DNA of 64,000 nt from Frigoribacterium sp. Leaf8. GTDB taxonomy: Bacteria > Actinomycetota > Actinomycetes > Actinomycetales > Microbacteriaceae. This document shows, one piece after another, positions 8,565 to 17,981 of this stretch. The stretch spans positions 1,570-65,569 of the forward strand of contig NZ_LMKB01000008.1 of assembly GCF_001421165.1 (NCBI RefSeq). The letters run 5' to 3'. Position 1 is the stretch's first letter. Every line of letters begins with the position of its first letter. Below the pieces are notes generated by a model, which made no database searches, had not been told where the DNA came from, and saw nothing but the letters and a program-made list of their open reading frames with translations. The position numbers were made by a program, and so were the translations under genes.

Positions 8565-9851
8565 TCAGCCGAGCAGGTCGTGCCGCTGCACGATGGCGTC
8601 ACGGCCCGGGCCCACGCCGATCGCCGAGATGCGGGCGCCACTCATCGCCTCGACGGCGAGCACGTAGTCCTGCGCGGCCTTCGGGAAGTCGTCGAAGTCG
8701 CGCGCCCCCGTGATGTCCTCGCTCCACCCCGGGAACTCTTCGTAGATCGGCGTCGCGTGGTGGAAGTCGCTCTGCGAGACGGGGACCTCGTCGTGCCGGA
8801 CGCCGTCGACGTCGTAGGCCACGCAGACCGGGATCGTCTCGAGGCCGGTGAGCACGTCGAGCTTGGTCAGCACGAAGTCGGTCACGCCGTTGATCCGCGC
8901 CGTGTAGCGCGCGATCGGGGCGTCGTACCAGCCGCAGCGGCGAGGACGGCCGGTGGTCGTGCCGAACTCGAAGCCGTTGGCCCGGAGGAACTCGCCCGAG
9001 GCGTCGAAGAGCTCGGTCGGGAACGGCCCGGCGCCGACGCGGGTCGTGTACGCCTTGACGATGCCGATGACGCGCTCGATGCGGCCCGGCCCGATGCCCG
9101 AGCCGGTCGAGGCGCCTCCTGCGGTGGCGGACGACGAGGTGACGAACGGGTAGGTGCCGTGGTCGACGTCGAGCATGGTCGCCTGGCCCGCCTCGAAGAG
9201 GACGGTCTTGTCGGCCTCGAGCGCCTGGTGGATCTCGAGCGCCGTGTCGGCGACCATCGGCTTGAGCCGCTCGGCGAACGACAGCAGCGACTCGACGACC
9301 TCGTCGACCTCGATCGCGCGACGGTTGTAGATCTTGACGAGCAGGTGGTTCTTCTGGTCGAGGGCCGCCTCGACCTTCTGGCGCAGGATGCCCTCGTCGA
9401 AGATGTCCTGCACGCGGATGCCGACGCGGTTGATCTTGTCGGCGTAGGTCGGGCCGATGCCTCGACCGGTGGTGCCGATCTGGCGCTTGCCGAGGAAGCG
9501 CTCCGTCACCTTGTCGAGGGTGCGGTGGTAGTGCGTGATGACGTGCGCGTTGGCGCTGACCCGCAACCGGGAGACGTCGATGCCACGCGCGATCAGCGCG
9601 TCGAGCTCGTCGAAGAGCACCTCGATGTCGACGACGACGCCGTTGCCGATGACGGGCGTCACGCCGGGCGAGAGGATGCCCGAGGGCAGCAGGTGCAACG
9701 CGTACTTCTGGTCGCCGATCACCACGGTGTGGCCGGCGTTGTTGCCGCCGTTGAACTTGACGACGTAGTCGATGCGGCTCGACAACAGGTCGGTGGCCTT
9801 GCCCTTGCCCTCGTCGCCCCACTGGGCTCCGATGATCACCACTGCTGGCAT
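8565..9851 (-). CDS. purA: Adenylosuccinate synthetase
   Basis: 428-residue GTP-dependent enzyme joining IMP and aspartate to give adenylosuccinate, the first committed step to AMP. The N-terminal P-loop GDEGKGK, the IMP-site [11 protein letters not shown] and the internal [16 protein letters not shown] are all canonical, as is the length. The start at ATG 9849-9851 is supported by GAGGAG eight bases before it. The longer open frame upstream is not family sequence. It is transcribed away from xylB with about 165 bases between them, and a TAGACT-like -10 lies in that gap. Confidence 0.97.
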   Translation of the reverse strand: MPAVVIIGAQWGDEGKGKATDLLSSRIDYVVKFNGGNNAGHTVVIGDQKYALHLLPSGILSPGVTPVIGNGVVVDIEVLFDELDALIARGIDVSRLRVSANAHVITHYHRTLDKVTERFLGKRQIGTTGRGIGPTYADKINRVGIRVQDIFDEGILRQKVEAALDQKNHLLVKIYNRRAIEVDEVVESLLSFAERLKPMVADTALEIHQALEADKTVLFEAGQATMLDVDHGTYPFVTSSSATAGGASTGSGIGPGRIERVIGIVKAYTTRVGAGPFPTELFDASGEFLRANGFEFGTTTGRPRRCGWYDAPIARYTARINGVTDFVLTKLDVLTGLETIPVCVAYDVDGVRHDEVPVSQSDFHHATPIYEEFPGWSEDITGARDFDDFPKAAQDYVLAVEAMSGARISAIGVGPGRDAIVQRHDLLG

Positions 9852-9989
9852 GGGTTTCTCCTCACGTCGGGGGAACGCACCGGGTGAGGTGCACTTGAGT
9901 CTACCGACAGGCTCGTCCGGGCCGCCCGGACGGCCCGGGACCCGTCGAGGAGGCGCGGCGCGCGACCCGCGGAACACCGCCGGTGGCCA

Positions 9990-10010
9990 TTTGTGGTCAC
10001 GTACGACAAA
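9990..10010. promoter_or_regulatory. Predicted XylR operator at xylB
   Basis: TTTGT-N11-ACAAA, ending eight bases before the xylB ATG. The same half-sites with the same spacing occur upstream of xylA at 20514-20534, and nowhere else that I noticed. This is a good candidate site for the ROK-family XylR encoded 2.4 kb away. It leaves no room for a Shine-Dalgarno, so the xylB leader is short or absent. Confidence 0.7.
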
Positions 10011-10018
10011 CTGTGCCC

Positions 10019-11497
10019 ATGAGTCTCGTCGCCGGGGTCGACTCATCGACCCAGAGTTGCAAAGTCGTCGTCCGTGATCTCTCGACGGGCGAACTCGTCC
10101 GGCAGGGGTCGGCCGGGCATCCCCAGGGCACCGAGGTGCCCCCGGCGGCCTGGTGGGAGGCGCTGCTCGCGGCGATCGCGGACGCCGGCGGCCTCGACGA
10201 CGTCGCCGCGCTCTCGGTCGCCGGTCAGCAGCACGGCCTCGTCGCCCTCGACGCCGAGGGACGCGTCGTCCGCGACGCCCTGCTCTGGAACGACACCCGC
10301 AGCGCCCCGGCCGCCCGCGACCTGATCGACGAGCTCGGGGCCGAGCAGTGGGCCCGACGCACGGGCTCCGTCCCCGTCGCGTCGTTCACCGCGACCAAGC
10401 TGCGCTGGCTGCGCGACGCCGAGCCCGAGAACGCCGCGCGGGTCGCCGCGGTGGCCCTGCCGCACGACTGGCTCACCTGGCGCCTCCTCGGTTTCGGTCC
10501 CGCCGACGAGAGCCCGCTCGGGCCGGACCTCGACGCCCTCGTCACCGACCGCTCGGACGCCAGCGGCACCTCGTACTGGAGCCCCACCGACGAGGCGTAC
10601 GACCTCGAGCTCTTCGAGCACGCCTTCGGTCGCGGGGCACGCGAGGCCACCGGCTCCCCCGCGGACGACGCCGGGCGCGTCGTGCTGCCGCGGGTGCTGC
10701 AGGCCGACCAGGCGGCCGGGACGACGGTCGCGGACGGCCCGATCCCGGCCGGCATCGTGGTCGGCGCCGGCGCGGGCGACAACGCCGGGGCGGCCCTCGG
10801 CCTCGACGCCACGGTCGGCGACCTCGTCATCAGCATCGGCACGAGCGGGACGGCCTTCGCCGTCACCGACCGGCCCGTGACCGACCCCGGCGGCACGGTG
10901 GCCGGCTTCGCGGACGCCGCGGGTGGCTACCTCCCCCTGGTCGCCACGCTGAACGCGGCCCGGGTGCTGTCGTCGGTCGGCGGACTGCTCGGCGTCGACC
11001 ACGACGAACTGGCCCGTCTGGCCCTCGCGGCCGAGCCCGGCGCCGGCGGGGTCACGCTCGTGCCCTACTTCGAGGGCGAACGCACCCCCGACCTGCCCGA
11101 CGCCACGGCGACGCTCTCGGGCCTGACCCTGGCGAGCTCCACCCGCGAGAACCTGGCCCGCGCCGCCGTCGAGGGCATGCTGTCGGCACTGTCCGACGGT
11201 GCCGCCGCCGTCCGCCGACAGGGCGTCCAGGCCACCCGCGTCCTCCTCATCGGCGGGGCCGCGCTGAACCCGGCCGTCCAGGCCGTCGCCCGCCAGGTGT
11301 TCGACCTGCCCGTCGTCGTGCCCGAGCCGGGCGAGTACGTCGCCGACGGCGCGGCACGACAGGCGGGCTGGGCCCTCTCGGGGACGCGACCGACCTGGAC
11401 CCCGGCGACCAGCGCCTCCTTCGAGGCCGACCTGCGACCCGCCGTCGGCGAGCGCTACCGGGCCGCGCAGGGGCTGGGGTCGTTGCCCCGCCCGTGA
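10019..11497 (+). CDS. xylB: Xylulokinase
   Basis: 492-residue FGGY carbohydrate kinase that phosphorylates D-xylulose to xylulose 5-phosphate. The phosphate-binding [13 protein letters not shown] opens the protein, followed by [13 protein letters not shown] and WNDTRS. The [15 protein letters not shown] region carries the catalytic Asp, and the FGGY C-terminal lobe contains [22 protein letters not shown] chose ATG 10019, which begins directly at the family N-terminus. An in-frame GTG 36 bases upstream would include the predicted operator. It forms the pathway pair with xylA. Confidence 0.94.
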   Translation: MSLVAGVDSSTQSCKVVVRDLSTGELVRQGSAGHPQGTEVPPAAWWEALLAAIADAGGLDDVAALSVAGQQHGLVALDAEGRVVRDALLWNDTRSAPAARDLIDELGAEQWARRTGSVPVASFTATKLRWLRDAEPENAARVAAVALPHDWLTWRLLGFGPADESPLGPDLDALVTDRSDASGTSYWSPTDEAYDLELFEHAFGRGAREATGSPADDAGRVVLPRVLQADQAAGTTVADGPIPAGIVVGAGAGDNAGAALGLDATVGDLVISIGTSGTAFAVTDRPVTDPGGTVAGFADAAGGYLPLVATLNAARVLSSVGGLLGVDHDELARLALAAEPGAGGVTLVPYFEGERTPDLPDATATLSGLTLASSTRENLARAAVEGMLSALSDGAAAVRRQGVQATRVLLIGGAALNPAVQAVARQVFDLPVVVPEPGEYVADGAARQAGWALSGTRPTWTPATSASFEADLRPAVGERYRAAQGLGSLPRP

Positions 11498-11559
11498 CCC
11501 CGGTGCGCCGGGCGCGGACGACAGCAGGAGGCGCGGGTGGCGCCGCCTAGGATCGGACC

Positions 11560-12282
11560 ATGCCCAGCGACCCGGCCAGCACGCGCACCACCATGGCCGA
11601 GGACTACCTCAAGGTCATCTGGAAGGCCGAGGAGTGGGCCGAGGCAGGAGTCGGCGCCGGCATCTCGACCAACGAGATCGCCGCGACGCTCGGCGTGAGC
11701 GCGTCGACCGTGTCGGGCAACCTCCGCAAGCTCGACCGCGACGGCTACCTCGACTACGAGCCCTACCGGCGCATCGCCCTGAGCGACGCGGGCCGTGCGA
11801 TCGCCGTGTCGATGGTCCGGCGCCACCGGCTGATCGAGACGTACCTGGTCGAACGCCTGGGTTACGGCTGGGACGAGGTGCACGACGAGGCCGAGGTGCT
11901 CGAGCACGCCGTCAGCGATCGGCTGCTCGACCGGTTCGACGTCGAGCTCGGACACCCGACGGCCGACCCGCACGGCGACCCGATCCCCGCGGCCGACGGC
12001 ACGGTCGTACGGCCTGCCGCCCATCCGCTGGGCGACTTCGTCGAGGGCGAGTGCGGCTTCGTCGTGCGCGTCTCGGACGACGAACCCGAGCTGCTGCGCT
12101 ACCTCAGCTCGCTCGACCTGCGGGTCGGCGCCCACGTGCGCGTCGGCGAGCGTCGCGACTACGCCGGCTCGCTGCAGGTCGTGCTGACCGACGCGCACGA
12201 CCGGGCGGTCGGCAGCGTCGAACTGGCCGGCGTCGCCGCGGCGTCGGTGTGGGCGAACTCCGAGCCGCACACGCACGCCTGA
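11560..12282 (+). CDS. DtxR-family metal-dependent regulator, MntR-like metal site
   Basis: 240-residue DtxR/MntR-family repressor. A winged helix-turn-helix (about residues 8-75, ISTNEIAATLGVSASTVSGNLRKL) is followed by the metal-binding dimerisation domain and a C-terminal SH3/FeoA-like domain (about 160-235). By alignment with DtxR, the M10 position is Asp15 and the C102 position is Glu112, with His89, Glu115 and His116 retained. Asp and Glu at these positions match manganese-responsive MntR rather than iron-responsive DtxR/IdeR. Manganese control is therefore likely, as inference. It follows xylB by 62 bases on the same strand, but no functional tie is apparent. Confidence 0.9.
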   Translation: MPSDPASTRTTMAEDYLKVIWKAEEWAEAGVGAGISTNEIAATLGVSASTVSGNLRKLDRDGYLDYEPYRRIALSDAGRAIAVSMVRRHRLIETYLVERLGYGWDEVHDEAEVLEHAVSDRLLDRFDVELGHPTADPHGDPIPAADGTVVRPAAHPLGDFVEGECGFVVRVSDDEPELLRYLSSLDLRVGAHVRVGERRDYAGSLQVVLTDAHDRAVGSVELAGVAAASVWANSEPHTHA

Positions 12283-12304
12283 CGCGGGGGCGGGCGGCCC
12301 TGCG

Positions 12305-12348
12305 TGCCCGCCTGCCCGCCTGCCCGCCCGCTTGCCCGCTTGCCCGCC
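12305..12348. repeat. Short tandem repeat of GCCCGCCT/GCCCGCTT units
   Basis: About five imperfect 8-base units (GCCCGCCT, GCCCGCTT variants) follow the MntR-like gene. The last unit runs into the left arm of the inverted repeat next to it. It is non-coding. Confidence 0.6.
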
Positions 12349-12403
12349 ACGAGGTGAGCAACCCGCCACCCGATTGCGTGGCGGGTCGTTCACTTCGTGG
12401 CGG
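12344..12403. terminator. 26-bp imperfect inverted repeat between convergent genes
   Basis: Left arm 12344-12369 and right arm 12378-12403 are complementary at 23 of 26 positions around an eight-base loop. It lies between the convergent mntR-like and xylR genes and would form a strong hairpin on either strand, so a bidirectional terminator is the simplest reading. Confidence 0.6.
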
Positions 12404-12425
12404 GTCGAACGCCGCGAGGACGACG

Positions 12426-13646
12426 TCAGGAGGCGCGGGTCACGGACGCAGGGTCGGCCAAGACGGCGGCGAAGGCCAGTTCGGCCGCTCCGATCGTCAG
12501 CCGGTCCACGCCGAGCGCGGCTCGGGTGATCCGCACGTCGTCGCGGGCGCCGGGCAGGGACTGACCGCGGACCCGCTCGGCCAGGCGGCCGGGGTCGGCC
12601 GCGTGCAGCGATCCGAGGAAGCCGCCGAGCACGATCAGCTCGGGGTTGAACGAGTTCACGACGCCTCGCAGGGCCACGGCCAGGAAGTCGATCTGACGCC
12701 GCACCTCGACGGCCACGGGCGACCCGGGCTCGGCGCCGGCGAGCGCCGCGTCCAGCTGGTCGGCCTGACCACGGTCGAGTCCGGTGACGGTGAGCAACCG
12801 GGCCTGACCGACCTCGGTCTCGAGGCACCCCACGGCGCCGCAGTGGCAGAGCTCGCCGACGGAGTTGACGAGGGTGTGCCCGATCTCGCCGGCAAAACCC
12901 CCCACGCCGGTCACCGGACCGCCACCGATGAGGACTCCCCCGCCGACACCACTCGCACCGCCGTTCAGGAACACGAGGTCGTCGACGCCCCGCCCGGCCC
13001 CGAAGCGGCCCTCGGCGATCGCACCGAGCGACGCGTCGTTGGCCGCGCGGGTCGGCAGGCCGGTCGCGGACGCCACGACGGCCGCGAACGGCTCGTCGAT
13101 CCACCCGAGGTGCGGGGCGAGCCGCACGACTCCCCCGTCGGACCCGACCAGCCCGGGGACCGCGAGACCCACCCCGAGCACCCGCACGTCGGGAGACAGC
13201 GCGCCGGAGCGCAGCCCGGCGATCACCTCAGCGGCGAGCGCCGCGGCCCGGGGCGCGCTGGGCACCCCGTCGGTCTCGCGACGGACTCGATGCTGCACGA
13301 CGCCGTCGAGCCCGACCACGCCGACCGTGACGGCGTCGATCTCGGGGTTGACCGCGATCGCGACGACACGGGGGTCCGGCGCCACGACCGGGCTGGGCCG
13401 CCCGACCCGGTTGGTGCCGACCGGGTCGGTCTCGACGACGAGTCCCCGGTCGACGAGTTCACCCACGAGCGCCGCGATCGTCGACCGGTTGAGCCCGGTC
13501 GCCTGGGTGAGGGCCGACCGCGACGCGGCCCCGTCGGTGTGGACGATGCCGAGCACCGTCGCGAGGTTGTCCCGCCGGACCCGGTCGAACCGCGCACCGA
13601 GGTCGGGAGCCGCTGCGCCCTCACCGTCGCCCTGCTGAGTCGTCAC
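12426..13646 (-). CDS. xylR: ROK-family transcriptional regulator, probable XylR
   Basis: 406-residue ROK repressor. An N-terminal MarR-like helix-turn-helix (about residues 25-75, SRSALTQATGLNRSTIAALVGELVDRGLV) is fused to a ROK sugar-kinase-like domain. That domain has GGGVLIGGGPVTGVGGFAGEIGHT and the zinc motif CHCGAVGCLE near residue 280. Its position inside the xylose locus, and the shared TTTGT-N11-ACAAA sites at xylB and xylA, suggest it is the xylose-responsive XylR. I see no such site at its own promoter. The final codons read through a CGCGCCTCC motif copy (…RAS stop). Confidence 0.88.
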   Translation of the reverse strand: MTTQQGDGEGAAAPDLGARFDRVRRDNLATVLGIVHTDGAASRSALTQATGLNRSTIAALVGELVDRGLVVETDPVGTNRVGRPSPVVAPDPRVVAIAVNPEIDAVTVGVVGLDGVVQHRVRRETDGVPSAPRAAALAAEVIAGLRSGALSPDVRVLGVGLAVPGLVGSDGGVVRLAPHLGWIDEPFAAVVASATGLPTRAANDASLGAIAEGRFGAGRGVDDLVFLNGGASGVGGGVLIGGGPVTGVGGFAGEIGHTLVNSVGELCHCGAVGCLETEVGQARLLTVTGLDRGQADQLDAALAGAEPGSPVAVEVRRQIDFLAVALRGVVNSFNPELIVLGGFLGSLHAADPGRLAERVRGQSLPGARDDVRITRAALGVDRLTIGAAELAFAAVLADPASVTRAS

Positions 13647-13685
13647 GCCCGCGCCCCTTCGTCGGTCGAGGCTACCTCGACCTCG

Positions 13686-13719
13686 CCGGGCGGCGCGTCG
13701 AGGACGCCACGCCGCCCGG
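13686..13719 (-). terminator. Hairpin after the GH31 gene
   Basis: CCGGGCGGC and GCCGCCCGG form a perfect 9-bp stem with a 16-base loop, about 40 bases beyond the GH31 stop and before the xylR start. A GGCCCC hexamer repeat lies between the stop and the hairpin. Confidence 0.5.
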
Positions 13720-13758
13720 TGCCTGAGTCGCCCGCCGGCCCCGGCCCCGGCCCCGGCG

Positions 13759-16041
13759 TCAGACCTCGTCGACCCGCCAGCCGGTGGCGGCGGTGTCGAC
13801 CGACACCGCGCCTCCTGACCGCGTGACGACGAAGTCGGCGGACTCGCCGGTGGGCGTGGTCACCGTGATCGAGCGGGTGCCGTCACCCCCGGGGAACACC
13901 CTCAGCACGAGACCGTCGAGGTAGTCGTGGTCGGGCCGGTCGTCCCGCGCGCCGACCGGGATCACCGCCCCCTCGCGCACGTAGAGCGGCAGGCTCATGA
14001 CGTCGTGTCGCTCGGTGCGCCACGCCCCGGACCCCGCGTCGACGACCTCACCGGTGAACCAGTTCGTCCAGCGCCCGGCCGGCAGGTAGACCTCTACGGT
14101 GCCGTCGGCTGAGAAGACCGGTGCGACCAGCAGGTCGTCTCCGAGCAGGTACTGCGTGTCGACGTGGGCGGCGCCGCGGTCGCCGGGGAAGGCCAGGGCC
14201 ATCGGACGCATGACCGGCAGTCCCGAGCGCGACGACGCGAGCCCGGCGGCGTAGAGGTAGGGCATGAGGGACAGCTTCAGCTTCGTGAAGCGGCGGGTGA
14301 CCTCGACGGCCTCGTCGTCGAAGGCCCACGGCACCCGGTACGACGAGCTGCCGTGGAACCGGCTGTGGCTCGACAACAGGCCGAAGGCCGTCCACCGCTT
14401 GTAGACCTCGGCGTCGGGAGTCCCCTCGAAGCCGCCGATGTCGTGGCTCCAGAACGAGAAGCCGCTCATGGCCAGGGACAGTCCGCCGCGGAGGGTCTCG
14501 GCCATCGACTCGAAGGTGGACGTCGAGTCGCCACCCCAGTGCACGGGAAGCGCCTGACCACCCGTCGTCGCCGAGCGGGCGAAGACGACGGCGTCGCCCT
14601 CGCCGCGCACCTCCTCGAGCACCTCGAAGACCGCCTGGTTGTAGAGCTGCGTGTACCAGTTGTGCATGCGCTCGGGGTCGGAGCCGTCGTGCCAGACGAC
14701 GTCGGTGGGGATGCGCTCGCCGAAGTCGGTCTTGAACGCGTCGACCCCCTGGGCCTGCAGCCGACGCAGGTGCCCCTGGAACCAGGCCGTCGCCTCGGGG
14801 TTCGTGAAGTCGACCAGGCCCATGCCGGCCTGCCAGAGGTCCCACTGCCAGACGCTGCCGTCGGGGTTCCGCACGAGGTAACCGGCCTCGGCCGCCTCGC
14901 GGAACAGCGCCGAGCGCTGACCGATGTACGGGTTGATCCAGACGCAGACGCGCAGGTCGCGCTCGTGCAGCCGGGCGAGCATGCCCTCGGGGTCGGGGAA
15001 CACGCGGGGGTCCCACTCGAAGTCGCACCACTGGAACTCGCGCATCCAGAAGCAGTCGAAGTGGAACACGCTGATCGGCATGTCGCGGCGGGCCATCTCG
15101 TCGACGAAGCCCGTGACCGTCGCCTCGTCGTAGTCGGTCGTGAACGACGTCGACAACCAGAGGCCATACGACCAGGCCGGCACGTGGGCCGGCCGACCGG
15201 TCAGGCGCGTGTACCGGTCGAGCACGTCGGCGGGCGTCGGGCCGGCGATCACCAGGTAGCGCAGGGTCTCGCCCGCCACTGAGAACTGCACCCGCTCGAC
15301 CGACTCGGAGCCGATCTCGTACGAGACGTGACCCGGGTGGTCGACCAGGACGCCGTATCCGCGGTTCGTGACGTAGAACGGGACGTTCTTGTAGGCCTGC
15401 TCGCTCGACGTGCCCCCGTCGGCGTTCCACACGTCGACCGTCTGGCCGTTCTTGACCAGCGGACCGAACCGCTCGCCGAGGCCGTAGACGAGCTCGCCGA
15501 CGCCCAGCGAGAGTTGCTGCGAGACGTAGCTCGGCGCGAGGACGCGTCCGGTGCCGGCCCGGGCGTTGCCGAGCATCGCCCCGTCGACCTGGGCGTCCGC
15601 GGCGACCCGGTGGTAGCCGACCGACTTGTGGCCCGACCGGGTGAGCACGGTGTCGCCGTCGCGGAACGTCAGCTCGAACGGTGCCCCGCGACCGACCGTG
15701 GCCGTGAGGCGTCCCGAGGTCAGGGTCGCGCCTCCTTCGCTCGTCTCGACGACCCCGACCCCGGCGGGGCCGCCCTCGGAGCCCACCAGGTCGAACCCGA
15801 TCTCGTCACGACCACCGGCGAAGTGCGTGACGTCGACGGCGATCACGCCCTCCATCGGCGAACTCAGCGCGATCGTGAGCGTCGGGCGGTTGAGGGTGTC
15901 GCCCCGCGAGCCGATCACCTTGGTGGGTGCGGTGACCTCGATCGAGCGTCCGTCCGCCCGGGGCTCGACGTCGTGGGCCTCCTGGGCGAAGAGGGACTCG
16001 ACCCCCGGGCGGATCTGCCAGAAACCGTCGGTGAACTTCAT
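13759..16041 (-). CDS. yicI: GH31 alpha-xylosidase (YicI-like)
   Basis: 760-residue intracellular glycoside hydrolase with no signal peptide. It is predicted to release alpha-linked xylose from isoprimeverose or related xyloglucan fragments. An N-terminal beta-sandwich is followed by the (beta/alpha)8 barrel and C-terminal beta domains. The nucleophile is Asp439 in KTDFGERIP and the acid/base is Asp505 in HWGGDSTS. Their 66-residue spacing equals that of E. coli YicI (D416/D482). The FHFDCFWM and GFSFWSHDIGGF motifs are also typical of YicI. It starts 26 bases after the permease stop, as last gene of the ABC transporter operon. Confidence 0.95.
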   Translation of the reverse strand: MKFTDGFWQIRPGVESLFAQEAHDVEPRADGRSIEVTAPTKVIGSRGDTLNRPTLTIALSSPMEGVIAVDVTHFAGGRDEIGFDLVGSEGGPAGVGVVETSEGGATLTSGRLTATVGRGAPFELTFRDGDTVLTRSGHKSVGYHRVAADAQVDGAMLGNARAGTGRVLAPSYVSQQLSLGVGELVYGLGERFGPLVKNGQTVDVWNADGGTSSEQAYKNVPFYVTNRGYGVLVDHPGHVSYEIGSESVERVQFSVAGETLRYLVIAGPTPADVLDRYTRLTGRPAHVPAWSYGLWLSTSFTTDYDEATVTGFVDEMARRDMPISVFHFDCFWMREFQWCDFEWDPRVFPDPEGMLARLHERDLRVCVWINPYIGQRSALFREAAEAGYLVRNPDGSVWQWDLWQAGMGLVDFTNPEATAWFQGHLRRLQAQGVDAFKTDFGERIPTDVVWHDGSDPERMHNWYTQLYNQAVFEVLEEVRGEGDAVVFARSATTGGQALPVHWGGDSTSTFESMAETLRGGLSLAMSGFSFWSHDIGGFEGTPDAEVYKRWTAFGLLSSHSRFHGSSSYRVPWAFDDEAVEVTRRFTKLKLSLMPYLYAAGLASSRSGLPVMRPMALAFPGDRGAAHVDTQYLLGDDLLVAPVFSADGTVEVYLPAGRWTNWFTGEVVDAGSGAWRTERHDVMSLPLYVREGAVIPVGARDDRPDHDYLDGLVLRVFPGGDGTRSITVTTPTGESADFVVTRSGGAVSVDTAATGWRVDEV

Positions 16042-16066
16042 GTGGAGCCTTTCGGGGTGGAACGCG

Positions 16067-16981
16067 TCACTTGACCGCGCCGGCCGTGATGCCGCGGGTC
16101 AGGGTGCGCTGGAAGATCAGGAAGAAGACGAGCGTGGGGATCAACCCGAGCAGGGCCGACGCGCTCGTCGTGGTGACGTCCATCAGCCGGTCGCCCTGCA
16201 GGGCGGTGATGGCGACGGGGACCGTCTGGTTGCCGTTGGACACCAGGAAGGTGAGCGGGATGAGGAACTCGTTCCACGTCCAGATGAAGAAGAAGATCGC
16301 GAGCACCGACAGGGTCGGCCGACTGATCGGCACGATGACCCGCCAGAGGATCTGCCACCGACTCGCCCCGTCGAGCGACGCCGCCTCGAGCACCTCTTTC
16401 GGGAACGTGCCGTACACGCTCGAGAGCAGGTAGGTGCCGAAGGCGCTCTGGATCACCGTGAAGATGATGATGACCGCCCAGATGTTGTCGTAGAGGCCCA
16501 CCTGCTTGAACATGAAGTACAGCGGGTAGAGAAGGGCCTCCTGCGGCAGCATGTTCGCGAGCAGGAACAGCACGATGATCCAGGTGCGACCGCGCACCCG
16601 GCCGATGCCGAGCGCGTAGGCGTTGAAGACCGAGATGACCACGGCGAACAGGGCCACCAGCCCGGCGATCACGAAGCTGTTCCAGAGCTTGGCCGGGAAC
16701 TCGACGCGGTTCCAGAAGTCGACGAGGCCGTCGAAGTACAGCGACGTCGGCAGGCTGAGCGGCCCTCCGGTCGTGTAGTCGGCGGGCGACTTGAACGAGT
16801 TGACCAAGATCAACAGGAACGGCAGGGCGATCAGCACGCCGAAGGCGATCGCCGCGGCGAGGATCAGCCAGTCGGTGGCCGTCTTCTTGCGCCCCCGTTG
16901 CCTGGCCTTCGGGAGGCGCGGGCTGGGCACCGCGGGACGGATGCGGTCGTCTTTCACCGGCGGCACGACGGTCGTGGCCAT
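16067..16981 (-). CDS. ABC sugar permease, MalG/CUT1 type
   Basis: 304-residue inner-membrane permease with six predicted helices (first about residues 35-60). The EAA loop near residue 205 reads EVLEAASLDGASRWQILWRVIVPIS, the contact site for an ATPase such as MsmK. No ATPase gene is present here, so a shared MsmK-type ATPase encoded elsewhere is likely. The ATG overlaps the stop of the preceding permease by one base (TGATG). The frame is open upstream, but only from this ATG does family sequence begin. Confidence 0.93.
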   Translation of the reverse strand: MATTVVPPVKDDRIRPAVPSPRLPKARQRGRKKTATDWLILAAAIAFGVLIALPFLLILVNSFKSPADYTTGGPLSLPTSLYFDGLVDFWNRVEFPAKLWNSFVIAGLVALFAVVISVFNAYALGIGRVRGRTWIIVLFLLANMLPQEALLYPLYFMFKQVGLYDNIWAVIIIFTVIQSAFGTYLLSSVYGTFPKEVLEAASLDGASRWQILWRVIVPISRPTLSVLAIFFFIWTWNEFLIPLTFLVSNGNQTVPVAITALQGDRLMDVTTTSASALLGLIPTLVFFLIFQRTLTRGITAGAVK

Positions 16982-17979
16982 CAGCGTTCCCTCTCTGCTC
17001 GTTCGACCCGGTTCTGTGCCCGGATGAAGAAGATGGTGATGACGACGATGACGAGCGTCAGCGCCGTCGCGATGGTCGCGCCGTAGCCGACCTGCTGGCT
17101 CTGGAAGAACTCGCTGTACGCGTAGTAGCTCGGCACGATCGTCGAGTCGCCGGGGCCGCCGCGGGTCAGGGCGTAGATCGGTCCGAACACCTTCAACGCG
17201 GCGATCGTGCAGGTCAGCACGACGACGAAGATCTCGGGGCGGATGATGCTCACCGTGATCGCCCGGAACCGCTGGAACCAGCCGGCGCCGTCGAGTTCGG
17301 CGGCCTCGTACAGCTCCGGGTCGACCCGTTGCAGTGCGGCCATGAAGATGACGACGGGATAGCCGAGCTGCACCCAGACCATCACCACCATGATGCTGAG
17401 CAGCGCGGTGTCGGGGCTGCCGAGCCAGTTGTGCTGCAGGGCGCCCAGCCCCACCGCGTCGAGGACGGTGTTGAGCGCGCCGTTCTCGGGTCGGAGTATC
17501 CAACCGATGACGATCGCGGCGATCGCCACGGGCAGGATCTGCGGCAGGTAGTAGGTCGCCCGCAGGAACGACGCCAGACGGCCGCCGAACTTCCGGCCGA
17601 TCAGGTCGAACAGCATCGCGGCGAGCAGGAGGCCCAGCACGGTGGGGACCACCACCATGGCGATGATGAGGAAGACGCTGTTGAGGAAGGACGTCCAGAA
17701 GCGGTCGTCGCTCATCAGCTCGCGCCAGTTGTCGAGCCCCGCCCAGGTCGGCGGGCGGATGCCCCGGTAGTCGGTGAAGCTGAGGTAGACGTTCCAGATC
17801 AGCGGGACCAGGATCACGACCGCGAACAGGACGAAGCCGGGGATCAGGTACAGCCAGAAGCCCGCGCGGCGGGCTCCGGGCAGGAGGCTCTCCTCCGGCG
17901 GGAGGGCCGACGACGTGCGTCGGCCCTCGCGACGGGGGCGCGCCTCCCTGGCACCGGGGCGGGTGTCGAGGGAGGTCAC
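16981..17979 (-). CDS. ABC sugar permease, MalF/CUT1 type
   Basis: 332-residue permease with six predicted helices beginning around residue 42 (FWLYLIPGFVLFAVVILVPLIWNVYLSF). Its EAA loop is ELYEAAELDGAGWFQRFRAITVS. The N-terminal 35 residues are charged and probably cytoplasmic. I take GTG at 17977-17979 as start, two bases after the stop of the solute-binding protein gene. It pairs with the MalG-type permease just downstream to import the sugar bound by the lipoprotein. Confidence 0.92.
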   Translation of the reverse strand: MTSLDTRPGAREARPRREGRRTSSALPPEESLLPGARRAGFWLYLIPGFVLFAVVILVPLIWNVYLSFTDYRGIRPPTWAGLDNWRELMSDDRFWTSFLNSVFLIIAMVVVPTVLGLLLAAMLFDLIGRKFGGRLASFLRATYYLPQILPVAIAAIVIGWILRPENGALNTVLDAVGLGALQHNWLGSPDTALLSIMVVMVWVQLGYPVVIFMAALQRVDPELYEAAELDGAGWFQRFRAITVSIIRPEIFVVVLTCTIAALKVFGPIYALTRGGPGDSTIVPSYYAYSEFFQSQQVGYGATIATALTLVIVVITIFFIRAQNRVERAERER

Positions 17980-17981
17980 GG

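Noticed and set aside
12305-12403. Possible CRISPR-like repeats
   Set aside because: The units are 8 bases with no spacers, and there are no cas genes. They are an ordinary tandem repeat plus a hairpin.
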